Source: Microcaldota archaeon | GTDB lineage: Archaea; Micrarchaeota; Micrarchaeia; Norongarragalinales; UBA97 | Length of the DNA stretch: 10,314 nucleotides | Direction: 5' to 3' | NCBI GenBank assembly: GCA_016217775.1 | Contig: JACRGG010000124.1 | Span: 1-10,314 of the forward strand | Shown: positions 1-5,237 of the stretch, one piece after another | How the letters are laid out: each line of letters opens with the position of its first letter | Position numbering within the stretch: position 1 is the stretch's first letter | Notes under the pieces: generated by a model | The model's input: only the letters and a program-made list of their open reading frames with translations | Told to the model about the DNA's origin: nothing | Database searches by the model: none | Translations under genes and position numbers: made by a program

Positions 1-2
1 AG

Positions 3-476
3 GACTTTGACGCGGCAGGAGCCGCTAAGGGTTTAGAAAGGCTAAGACAAGCGTTTCCTAAAGCGCCAAAAGCTGCTTTGGAGCTAAAGTTGCTTAAGGA
101 ACACCACGACTCGGCCAGTCGGGGAGAGGAAACGCTCCCGGGAATCAACCCTGGCGAGCCAAGCATAAAGCAAGCCAAGCGCGTGAAGCAATGGGCCGTC
201 GAGAAAATCGCGCTAGTTCAAGCAGAGAGTGAAAAAAAGCCGGTGCCGGTCTTTGTTGGGTTTTCCCACGAGCCAGTAGTGGGCGCCAACTTTGGGCTCG
301 AACACCCAATTGGAGAAAAAGACGACAAGTTTTTTACCAGACCGGGCCAAAGGCCAATGCAAACCCAGGAAGGATTGGTAACACTCGTTTCAAGAACCGG
401 AAAAAAATACTTGCTTGCAATGAAAAACCGCGGAAAAAAAGGCTTCACGGTCGATTATATTGGCAAACAAAAATAA
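3..476 (+). CDS. 3' end of a possible histidine-phosphatase-like protein (5' partial)
   Basis: The reading frame is open from the first bases of the window (codons begin at position 3) to a TAA at 474-476, so the true start lies upstream; 157 residues are visible. The only recognisable stretch is VFVGFSHEPVVGAN, about 55 residues before the C-terminus. It resembles the second-histidine segment of the histidine phosphatase (phosphoglycerate mutase-like) superfamily, where a strand ending in VSH is followed by a helix. The preceding charged segment, a helix rich in Lys, Glu and Ala, fits the helix that normally leads into that strand. The first RHG catalytic motif would be upstream and cannot be checked. 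No transmembrane segment is seen and the tail is strongly basic. The stop is 11 nt before the TTG of the next gene, so the two are probably co-transcribed. The frame is confidently coding; the family call is weak. Confidence 0.6.
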   Translation, partial: DFDAAGAAKGLERLRQAFPKAPKAALELKLLKEHHDSASRGEETLPGINPGEPSIKQAKRVKQWAVEKIALVQAESEKKPVPVFVGFSHEPVVGANFGLEHPIGEKDDKFFTRPGQRPMQTQEGLVTLVSRTGKKYLLAMKNRGKKGFTVDYIGKQK

Positions 477-481
477 GGTGG
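477..481 (+). promoter_or_regulatory. Ribosome binding site GGTGG deciding a TTG start
   Basis: GGTGG lies immediately after the TAA of the upstream gene and 6 nt before a TTG (488). The same GGTGG-plus-TTTT arrangement precedes lemA (minus strand) and the S26e gene here. This supports TTG as the true start of the ATP-grasp protein. Confidence 0.6.
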
Positions 482-487
482 TTTTAC

Positions 488-1438
488 TTGGCTGAATTGA
501 TTCGGGATTTCAACAAGATTTCAAAAAAAGACGTGGGGATTGCGGGGGGCAAGGGCGCTAGCTTGGGGGAGATGACTCAAGCGGGGATTCCGGTCCCGCC
601 AGGTTTTGTCGTGCTATCGCACGCGTTCGAGCGGTTCATTGAAGAAACGCAGTTGGTTGCCGAGATTGATTCCATCCTGCACTCTACTGACCACACTGAC
701 GTTGCGAAAGTCGAGAACGCGTCAGACAAAATCAGGGCTCTAATAAATAGCAAGACAATGCCTAAGGACATTGAATTGGAGATAATGAAGTTCCACAAAA
801 AACTTGGCGCGAAATTCGTTGCAGTGCGTTCTAGTGCCACTGCGGAAGACAGTTCGAGCGCGGCTTGGGCAGGGCAATTAGAGACTTACCTCAACACTAC
901 GGAGAAAGACGTGCTGGAGTACGTGAAGAAATGCTGGTCGTCACTCTTCACTCCGCGCGCGATTTTTTATCGGTTCGAGAAAAACCTGCACAACCAAAAA
1001 ATCTCGGTTGCGGTGGTTGTGCAGAAAATGGTTGAGAGCGAGGAAAGCGGAATTAGTTTCTCCGTGCACCCCGTCACGCAGGATTACAATCAGTTGATTA
1101 TAGAAGCCGGGTTTGGTCTTGGCGAGGCGATTGTTTCAGGCGAGGTTACCCCGGATAGTTACGTCGTGGAGAAAGACGCTTTGCGCTTGCTTGAAGTCAA
1201 CGTGAGCGAGCAGGAAAAAGCCTTGTACAAAAAATTAGGCGGCGGGAACGAGTGGCGCGAGCTTGGAGAAAAAGGAAAAACGCAAGTTTTGTCGGGAGAG
1301 CAAGTAATTGAGTTGGCTAAAATAATTTTGGGAATCGAGAAGCACTACGGCTTCCCGGTTGACGTGGAGTGGGCGCGCGAGAAGAACAAGTTTTACATCA
1401 CTCAAAGCAGGCCGATTACGACGCTTTCTAAGAAATAA
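488..1438 (+). CDS. Stand-alone PEP synthase/PPDK-type ATP-grasp domain protein
   Basis: This is a 316-residue protein matching the N-terminal nucleotide-binding (PPDK_N, ATP-grasp) module of phosphoenolpyruvate synthase and pyruvate phosphate dikinase. Visible landmarks are GGKGASLGEM (20-29), IPVPPGFVV (34-42), VRSSATAEDSS (113-123) ending in WAGQ, SGISFSVHPVT (187-197), GFGLGEAIVSGEVTPDSYVV (208-227) and the closing VDVEWAREKNKFYITQSRPITT (291-312). The domain ends at the QSRPITT boundary and a stop follows four residues later. The swivelling phosphohistidine domain (TSHAA-type motif) and the PEP/pyruvate TIM barrel of full-length enzymes (usually about 750-870 residues) are therefore missing. 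As is, it could bind and hydrolyse ATP and phosphorylate a partner histidine, but could not make PEP alone. TTG start chosen from the GGTGG 6 nt upstream. It may form an operon with the partial gene before it and is convergent with the minus-strand genes after it. Confidence 0.88.
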   Translation: MAELIRDFNKISKKDVGIAGGKGASLGEMTQAGIPVPPGFVVLSHAFERFIEETQLVAEIDSILHSTDHTDVAKVENASDKIRALINSKTMPKDIELEIMKFHKKLGAKFVAVRSSATAEDSSSAAWAGQLETYLNTTEKDVLEYVKKCWSSLFTPRAIFYRFEKNLHNQKISVAVVVQKMVESEESGISFSVHPVTQDYNQLIIEAGFGLGEAIVSGEVTPDSYVVEKDALRLLEVNVSEQEKALYKKLGGGNEWRELGEKGKTQVLSGEQVIELAKIILGIEKHYGFPVDVEWAREKNKFYITQSRPITTLSKK

Positions 1439-1471
1439 GCTCTCGCCAAACGGTTTTTATCCGCCAACAGG

Positions 1472-1512
1472 CGCTAGAGTTTTCTTAAAGGAAGTTAATT
1501 CCCACTCTAGCG
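1472..1512. terminator. Inverted repeat between convergent genes, possible terminator
   Basis: A perfect 9-bp inverted repeat, CGCTAGAGT at 1472-1480 and ACTCTAGCG at 1504-1512, encloses a 23-nt loop and is followed on the + strand by TTTTT (1513-1517). It sits 33 nt after the stop of the ATP-grasp gene and its right arm overlaps the last codons of the convergent minus-strand gene. The 10-mer GTTTTTATCC occurs on both sides (1453-1462 and 1512-1521). The long loop makes a classical hairpin terminator uncertain. Confidence 0.35.
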
Positions 1513-1886
1513 TTTTTATCCAGCAAGCCTATTTGTTTTTTCGCGTTAAAGTGCTCGAGCACTGCGTTCTTCACTTGCCTTCTTAAGGCGCGGCCGCGGA
1601 TTGGGTTTAGCAAAAAGAATTTCTTTCCATCCGAGTATTCAAGAGGCGTTTTTGAGTGGGAAAACCCGGCTACCCAAACGTCGTTTAATCCAATGCCGTC
1701 GTTACTGGCGTGCTGGAAGACAATGTGCTTGCCGTCGTGTGGAATTGTTTCCACCGCGCGAAAAAGCGGTTGCAGGGGATTGGTTCTGCTGCGGTAATTC
1801 CCGTCAAGCCCCAAGTCAAACGCGCCCTGGAATTGAATGAATTTGAGCTTGCGCGGTTTTTTCTTGAGAAAAGCCGGTAGTTCCAT
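1485..1886 (-). CDS. Hypothetical protein, probable divergent paralogue of its upstream neighbour
   Basis: This is a 133-residue basic, soluble protein that I do not recognise. It contains FDLGLDG (23-29), a run ending in VWVAGFSH (71-78), a DGKKF turn (86-90), and a basic helix-prone stretch from about residue 98. DLGLDG, a V-x-VAG strand, a DG/SG-basic turn and a following Pro-Ile occur in the same order in the protein encoded just upstream, so the two look like an ancient tandem duplication. The start is an ATG 15 nt after the TAG of that upstream gene, with no strong ribosome binding site seen, which suggests translation from the same mRNA. There is no transmembrane segment, no Cys cluster and no catalytic motif I can name. 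Opposite-strand frames exist but are shorter and look less protein-like. Confidence 0.6.
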   Translation of the reverse strand: MELPAFLKKKPRKLKFIQFQGAFDLGLDGNYRSRTNPLQPLFRAVETIPHDGKHIVFQHASNDGIGLNDVWVAGFSHSKTPLEYSDGKKFFLLNPIRGRALRRQVKNAVLEHFNAKKQIGLLDKNARVGINFL

Positions 1887-1901
1887 AATCAGTCAGCAAA
1901 A

Positions 1902-2426
1902 CTAGAGTATTTTCACTTGGCTTGAGTCAAGCTTGGTTCTCTTGGCGACTAAAGCGCGGATTTCCTCCCGGTCTTCTGCAGAAATTGGCTTGACTCGGAC
2001 TACTCTGCGGCCGGAATCAGTTGTTCGCACCTGTTCCACTCCGTGGCCGGCTACGAAAACCATCTTTTCAGTCTGGTCTTGACCAAAGATTATCTTAGCC
2101 CGTCCTTGAATCCAAACAGGGCCTTTAGGGTGGTAGATGCTTTTAGCTTCAAGCACTTGAGTAAACCCTTTTTGCGAGTGTTCTATTCTCCCGCCGTCCA
2201 AGCCCAAGTCGCCAATGCCGTTGAATTCATCACGAATCTTTTCCCCAGTTTTTTTTCTTTGGGTTGCAAAAAACTTTTTTACCCCATTCAATCTAGGCGG
2301 TTTCTTCAAGCGGTTCCTTTGTTCGTCAATGCCGTCAATTCCTTCCTCGCGGCCAAGCGAGTTTGGAAATAATCTTTTTTTGCCTGCCGCAAATAGTTCT
2401 GAAAGTTTCCTCAAGTTTTTTTTCAT
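1902..2426 (-). CDS. Hypothetical basic protein with DLGLDGG motif
   Basis: This is a 174-residue protein with a very Lys/Arg-rich first 65 residues and then a segment with DLGLDGG (73-79), a VWIQGRAKIIF strand pair, MVFVAGHGVEQV and SGRRVVRVKPI, ending in a charged helical tail. I recognise no family. The second half shares the order DLGLDG, VxVAG, SG/DG-basic, PI with the 133-residue protein encoded downstream. The N-terminal basic region is extra and might bind nucleic acid, which is speculation from charge alone. The start ATG at 2426-2424 lies about 26-29 nt after an ATTTTAAAAA box on the minus strand, which would give a nearly leaderless transcript. No membrane segment or signal peptide. 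Confidence 0.6.
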   Translation of the reverse strand: MKKNLRKLSELFAAGKKRLFPNSLGREEGIDGIDEQRNRLKKPPRLNGVKKFFATQRKKTGEKIRDEFNGIGDLGLDGGRIEHSQKGFTQVLEAKSIYHPKGPVWIQGRAKIIFGQDQTEKMVFVAGHGVEQVRTTDSGRRVVRVKPISAEDREEIRALVAKRTKLDSSQVKIL

Positions 2427-2450
2427 TAAAATAGTTTGGGCTTGAACTGG

Positions 2451-2460
2451 TTTTTAAAAT
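2451..2460 (-). promoter_or_regulatory. Candidate TATA (box A) for the two-gene minus-strand unit
   Basis: The minus strand reads ATTTTAAAAA here. Its centre is about 29 nt upstream of the ATG at 2426, the spacing expected for an archaeal box A driving a leaderless or almost leaderless transcript. Judged from spacing only. Confidence 0.4.
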
Positions 2461-2468
2461 CCGTGGTT

Positions 2469-3038
2469 TTAATGCATTTTCTTTTTTGGAATGAACATTA
2501 GCCTGTCCAAGACGTCAAGGATTTCAGCCGGCGAGCGGACGTAAATCTTGTTGTCGGAGAGAAAACCGATGTGCTGCGCCGCTTGGCTCTCGCCGGTGCT
2601 GAAAAGATCCGCTTCAGGATTCCCGTCCGCGATTCCAATGATTTTCCTCCCCTCGCGCAGGATGCCCTTTAATTCTCTTTGAAAAAAGCGCGAGGGCTTG
2701 ACTTGGTGCTCTTGCGGGTCGTAAAAGAATTTCTGCCTGCCTTGCGGCCTTGGCAGCTCTAGGGTTGCAATAGTGTCGATGAAAGCGTGCGTTTCCAGCT
2801 TGAAGTGGCGCACGAGAATGGACGGCTTCTCCCCGCCGTCCTCAATGTCCGCGGTGAGAGTCATCTTCCTTACTTGCGGGTGGTCGATGTTCTCGGTTGA
2901 AACCTTCAGAAACGAGTGGTTCTTGCCCCACTTGTGCGTAATTGCGCTCACGCGAATGTTTTTTCCCTCGGCGTGCGACTGGGCGTAATTAAGCAGCGCC
3001 TTCTCGGCGTGCGGTATTGAAAAAGGCTTTAATGGCAT
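2469..3038 (-). CDS. Hypothetical soluble protein, 189 residues
   Basis: I do not recognise this protein. It is soluble, without a signal peptide or membrane helices, and ends KKKMH. It begins with a likely helix (about 8-24), then alternating strands including IRVSAITHKW, SFLKVSTEN and MTLTADIEDGGE. The last third has GRKIIGIADGNPEADLFSTGE (130-150) and SDNKIYVRSPAEILDVLDRLM (161-181), which looks like alternating strands and helices. A longer frame opens at a TTG (3089) 4 nt after the preceding gene. I prefer the ATG at 3038 because an AATTAATAT box lies about 26-30 nt upstream of it and the extra 17 residues (many Asn, Thr and Cys) look non-coding. If the TTG is used, translation would be coupled to the upstream membrane-protein gene. 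Function unknown. Confidence 0.65.
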   Translation of the reverse strand: MPLKPFSIPHAEKALLNYAQSHAEGKNIRVSAITHKWGKNHSFLKVSTENIDHPQVRKMTLTADIEDGGEKPSILVRHFKLETHAFIDTIATLELPRPQGRQKFFYDPQEHQVKPSRFFQRELKGILREGRKIIGIADGNPEADLFSTGESQAAQHIGFLSDNKIYVRSPAEILDVLDRLMFIPKKKMH

Positions 3039-3064
3039 AATACGGAGATTGTTGTTTGTCGTGC

Positions 3065-3073
3065 ATATTAATT
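3065..3073 (-). promoter_or_regulatory. Candidate TATA box for the 189-residue gene
   Basis: The minus strand reads AATTAATAT. A start point about 26 nt downstream falls near 3042, just before the ATG at 3038, so the transcript would be leaderless. This is the main reason for choosing ATG over the upstream TTG. Confidence 0.4.
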
Positions 3074-3093
3074 GTTTTGAACTAAACAACTAA

Positions 3094-3525
3094 TCAGCTT
3101 ATTGAGCCAAGAAAGAGGTTAGCAGTAATTTCTTCACTGCCAAATTGGATTACCAGCAGAGTCCTCTCCGGGCTTTGCTTAGTGGCGTAAGTAAAACCGT
3201 ATTTTTGGCTTAACTCATTCAAACGCGGCCTCTCGTTTTGCAAAAAAACACGGCTCACCGCCTCTCTTTTCTTAAAGAAAACATAGAAGTAATACGTGCA
3301 GGCCGTGCTTAAGGCCAGAAAGCCAAATACCAGCAAGTAAATGTAGTCTTGATAATTAGGCTGTTCCTTCACGAAATTAAAGCCGATCGTAACCGCGAGG
3401 ATTAACGGAATTTGAACGAGCAAGCGCGTGAAGAACTCCCTCGATTGGTTCCCGCCGTACTTGAACAGCATACCCTCGAGTTCGCGCTTAACCGCCAAGT
3501 AATTGCTTGAGCGGGGTTGAGCCAA
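3094..3525 (-). CDS. Two-helix membrane protein downstream of lemA
   Basis: This 143-residue protein has two clear hydrophobic helices at about 33-51 and 61-84, separated by a short polar turn (KEQPNYQDY). It has a charged N-terminal region and a roughly 60-residue C-terminal domain (NERPRLNELSQKYGFTY, then a strand pair TLLVIQFGSEEITANLFLG). Both termini are likely cytoplasmic, by the positive residues flanking the helices. I recognise no named family. The start is a TTG with AGTGAT (minus strand, 3535-3530) 4 nt upstream, resembling the GGTGAT-type site. It follows lemA by 44 nt across an A/T palindrome, so it is probably the last gene of the GIDE-LemA unit with reduced read-through. The context suggests a role alongside LemA and GIDE at the membrane, but no activity can be inferred. 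Confidence 0.7.
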   Translation of the reverse strand: MAQPRSSNYLAVKRELEGMLFKYGGNQSREFFTRLLVQIPLILAVTIGFNFVKEQPNYQDYIYLLVFGFLALSTACTYYFYVFFKKREAVSRVFLQNERPRLNELSQKYGFTYATKQSPERTLLVIQFGSEEITANLFLGSIS

Positions 3526-3552
3526 TTAAATCACTTAACTGCGCAGGCAGAT

Positions 3553-3570
3553 GAAAAAAAAGTTTTTTTC
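3553..3570 (-). terminator. A/T palindrome with T8 run after lemA
   Basis: GAAAAAAA (3553-3560), AG, TTTTTTTC (3563-3570) form a perfect 8-bp inverted repeat immediately after the lemA stop. In the minus-strand transcript this gives a U8 run, which could act as an archaeal T-stretch terminator or attenuator before the next gene. Confidence 0.45.
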
Positions 3571-4139
3571 TAAAACTCTACTTTAACGTCCGCGCGCTCG
3601 GCCTCGGTGACTTTAAACATTTCCTCCTGCTTTAACGCCATAAAATTGGCTACGAACATATCGGGGAAGGACTGTATCTTGATGTTAAACGTGTTCACCG
3701 TGTCGTTGTAGAACTCGCGTCGGTCCGCAAGCTCGTTTTCAAGCCCTGAAATGCGGTTTTGAAGCTGGATGAAATTCTCGTTCGCCTTCAAGTTAGGGTA
3801 GTTCTCGGCGACTGCGAACAAGGATTTGAGCGCGCCGGTAATCATATTGTCGGCGTCGGCGATTTGGCCGGTTGTCTTCGCGTTTAAAAACGCGGTTCGC
3901 GCGTTAGTCAACTTGGTGAGAACGCCTTCCTCGTGCTTCATATAGCCCTTGACGGACGCGATTAGCTTCGGGAGCTCGTCGGACCTTTGCTTAAGTAAGA
4001 CATCGATGTTCGCCCAAGATTTTTTAATGTCGTTGCGCAATCGCACGAGGGAATTGTAAATGCCGGCTATCCAACCGCCGAGTATTAGCACGACTAGCAA
4101 TACTGCGACTCCAATGATTAAATCAGTTCCAAAACCCAT
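3570..4139 (-). CDS. lemA: LemA family membrane protein
   Basis: This 189-residue protein matches the LemA family: one N-terminal transmembrane helix (about 7-26) followed by a long helical bundle. Family signatures visible are YNSLVRLRNDIKKSWANIDVLL (28-49), QRSDELPKLIASVKGYMKHE (51-70), ENYPNLKANENFIQLQNRISGLENELADRREFYNDTVNTFN (112-152) and FPDMFVANFM (158-167). Its length matches the usual roughly 185-200 residues. In LemA proteins the helical part is placed outside the cytoplasm or along the membrane; the biochemical role is not settled. The frame opens at a GTG (4151), but ATG at 4139 is chosen because GGTGG (minus strand, 4152-4148) lies 8 nt before it. It is immediately downstream of a GIDE-domain gene; LemA and membrane GIDE proteins are frequent partners in prokaryotic genomes, which supports both calls. 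Confidence 0.93.
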   Translation of the reverse strand: MGFGTDLIIGVAVLLVVLILGGWIAGIYNSLVRLRNDIKKSWANIDVLLKQRSDELPKLIASVKGYMKHEEGVLTKLTNARTAFLNAKTTGQIADADNMITGALKSLFAVAENYPNLKANENFIQLQNRISGLENELADRREFYNDTVNTFNIKIQSFPDMFVANFMALKQEEMFKVTEAERADVKVEF

Positions 4140-4147
4140 AAGGAAAA

Positions 4148-4152
4148 CCACC
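4148..4152 (-). promoter_or_regulatory. Ribosome binding site GGTGG of lemA
   Basis: GGTGG on the minus strand lies 8 nt upstream of the ATG at 4139 and overlaps the alternative GTG at 4151, which argues that ATG is the real start. Confidence 0.55.
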
Positions 4153-4171
4153 GTTTTTTAATGAAATAAAT

Positions 4172-4189
4172 AAAGCAAGAACTTGCTTT
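4172..4189. promoter_or_regulatory. 18-bp palindrome upstream of lemA (possible operator or hairpin)
   Basis: AAAGCAAG (4172-4179), AA, CTTGCTTT (4182-4189) is a perfect 8-bp inverted repeat with a 2-bp centre, in the 80-bp gap between the GIDE gene and lemA. A loop of two is too tight for a comfortable RNA hairpin, so a dimeric regulator site is at least as likely. The flanks are very A/T rich and could hold a lemA promoter. Confidence 0.4.
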
Positions 4190-4219
4190 TAAGATTATTT
4201 ATTGAAATTAAAGAATAAG

Positions 4220-5047
4220 TTAAAGCACTTTGAAAAACCACAGGAGTGCGAGCAAGCAAATTAGTATTAGCGCGCTCCCGCCGAGAAGCCCGCCCCAGAC
4301 TTTCCACTTGAATCCGGAGAGGACTTGCGCTTCGCTCTTGTCGGAAATGAAGTAAGTGCTTTCGTTGGAGCCTTTCTTGATGATGATGTTCTCCTCGTTC
4401 CTCGAACTGGTTTTCACGAACGGATTGTCGGCCGCGGTGCCTAGGATGTACAGCTTGTCCTTGGGGGCGATGAACCACTCGGTGAAGCGAAGCTGCCTCC
4501 CGATTCCAAGAAAGCCGGTTGCGCTCGCGTTTTTTGTTTTAAGAAATGACTCGATTGTTTTAGGAACTGGTTTGCCGAACAACCCGCCTGTTTGGTATTG
4601 GTTGTCTTGCGGAATGTCTATTTCCGCGCCATTCGAATCAACTAAAACCATTCCAGTATCGTCTTTGAGGAAAAACAATTCACGCCCGTCGCCTGTCATT
4701 ATCGTATCCCACTGCGAGCGCTTGCCGTGATTTTTGTACTCCTCAACAGTATAACGGTAGTAGACGCAGTCGGAGTTGGAAAAAGGGCTTTTTAGTATTT
4801 TTCCCTCGCTGGGAATAACGTTGCCGAAAATCTCTACTAAGCCCATGGCAAGAGAGCGGATTTTTGAAGTCGGCGTTGATTCAATCAACTGCTTTTGGCG
4901 CATCCACTTGAATCCTTGGTAAAACAAGAAGATGCCGATAACAAAGCCGACTAGGGCGTATATCGGCAAGTCGGACGAGCCGGCCTTGAATACGGTTAGG
5001 AGAATTGAATTAGCCTTGAATAGCGTTAGGAGAGGGAGGTAAAGCAT
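4220..5047 (-). CDS. GIDE-domain (MUL1/MAPL-like) membrane protein without RING
   Basis: This 275-residue protein has membrane helices at about 28-46 and 250-273 enclosing a roughly 200-residue domain. The segment STPTSKIRSLAMGLVEIFGNV (57-77), then LKSPFSNSDCVYYRYTVEEY (85-104), LKDDTGMVLVDSNGAEI (127-143) and TEWFIAPKDKLYILGTA (189-205) follow the pattern of the GIDE domain. GIDE is best known as the region between the two transmembrane segments of the mitochondrial E3 ligase MUL1/MAPL. The eukaryotic C-terminal RING finger is absent: the protein ends five residues after the second helix, so it is not a ubiquitin ligase by itself. It is followed by lemA (80 nt) and preceded by a 32-residue membrane ORF (26 nt), probably in one operon. 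The first 25 residues contain a 10-residue tandem repeat. The ATG at 5047 is kept as start, but an internal start cannot be excluded. Confidence 0.82.
   Translation of the reverse strand: MLYLPLLTLFKANSILLTVFKAGSSDLPIYALVGFVIGIFLFYQGFKWMRQKQLIESTPTSKIRSLAMGLVEIFGNVIPSEGKILKSPFSNSDCVYYRYTVEEYKNHGKRSQWDTIMTGDGRELFFLKDDTGMVLVDSNGAEIDIPQDNQYQTGGLFGKPVPKTIESFLKTKNASATGFLGIGRQLRFTEWFIAPKDKLYILGTAADNPFVKTSSRNEENIIIKKGSNESTYFISDKSEAQVLSGFKWKVWGGLLGGSALILICLLALLWFFKVL
4983..5033. repeat. Imperfect 30-bp tandem duplication inside the GIDE gene 5' end
   Basis: GCCTTGAATACGGTTAGGAGA at 4983 onward recurs 30 bp later (5013-5033) with two adjacent base differences. In protein it produces LLTLFKANSI followed by LLTVFKAGSS. 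It is in frame (10 residues) and lies before the first membrane helix. Confidence 0.75.
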
Positions 5048-5073
5048 TTTTTGACGACCTGTTGCATTTTACC

Positions 5074-5172
5074 TTAACGCAATTTTTTTCCAACCGAGAG
5101 AACTCGCCTTGCAGCGTGGCCGGCCGCGAAGGCGACTAGCGCGGCGAGGACTGCTGGAATCAAGTCAATCAT
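5074..5172 (-). CDS. 32-residue single-helix membrane microprotein
   Basis: An ATG at 5172-5170 opens a 33-codon frame ending in TAA (5076-5074). It encodes MIDLIPAVLAALVAFAAGHA followed by ARRVLSVGKKLR. It is one hydrophobic helix (about 3-20) with a strongly basic tail, so by the positive-inside rule the C-terminus should face the cytoplasm. It lies 26 nt upstream of the GIDE gene on the same strand and about 26-30 nt downstream of a TATA-like element, so it would be the leaderless first gene of the GIDE-LemA operon. I recognise no family. Support comes from position, amphipathic logic and clean start and stop; chance remains possible at this length. G/C-rich third positions resemble those of neighbouring genes. 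Confidence 0.55.
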   Translation of the reverse strand: MIDLIPAVLAALVAFAAGHAARRVLSVGKKLR

Positions 5173-5196
5173 AGTAAGTTAATAGCGCGCAAGAGC

Positions 5197-5207
5197 TTTT
5201 AATAAAA
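5197..5207. promoter_or_regulatory. Shared near-palindromic TATA element for divergent genes
   Basis: TTTTAATAAAA reads as a TATA-like box on both strands. From its centre (about 5202) a start point about 26 nt away falls near 5228 on the + strand and near 5176 on the minus strand. These match the surface-protein start (ATG 5238) and the microprotein start (ATG 5172). Confidence 0.45.
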
Positions 5208-5227
5208 TGCCTTGAGTAACATTTTTT

Positions 5228-5231
5228 GGTG
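5228..5231 (+). promoter_or_regulatory. Ribosome binding site GGTG deciding the start at 5238
   Basis: GGTG lies 6 nt before ATG 5238. The alternative TTG (5226) and GTG (5229) overlap this site, so they are less likely to be starts. Confidence 0.5.
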
Positions 5232-5237
5232 CAATTA

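Noticed and set aside
2043..2445. + strand frames opposite the 174-residue gene
   Set aside because: Phe/Ser-rich translations typical of the antisense of Lys-rich coding sequence. The minus frame is longer, shares motifs with its neighbour and has a TATA-like box.
3039..3089. TTG start (3089) for the 189-residue gene
   Set aside because: No ribosome binding site is seen before the TTG. The ATG at 3038 has a well-spaced TATA-like box, and the extra residues look like translated intergenic sequence.
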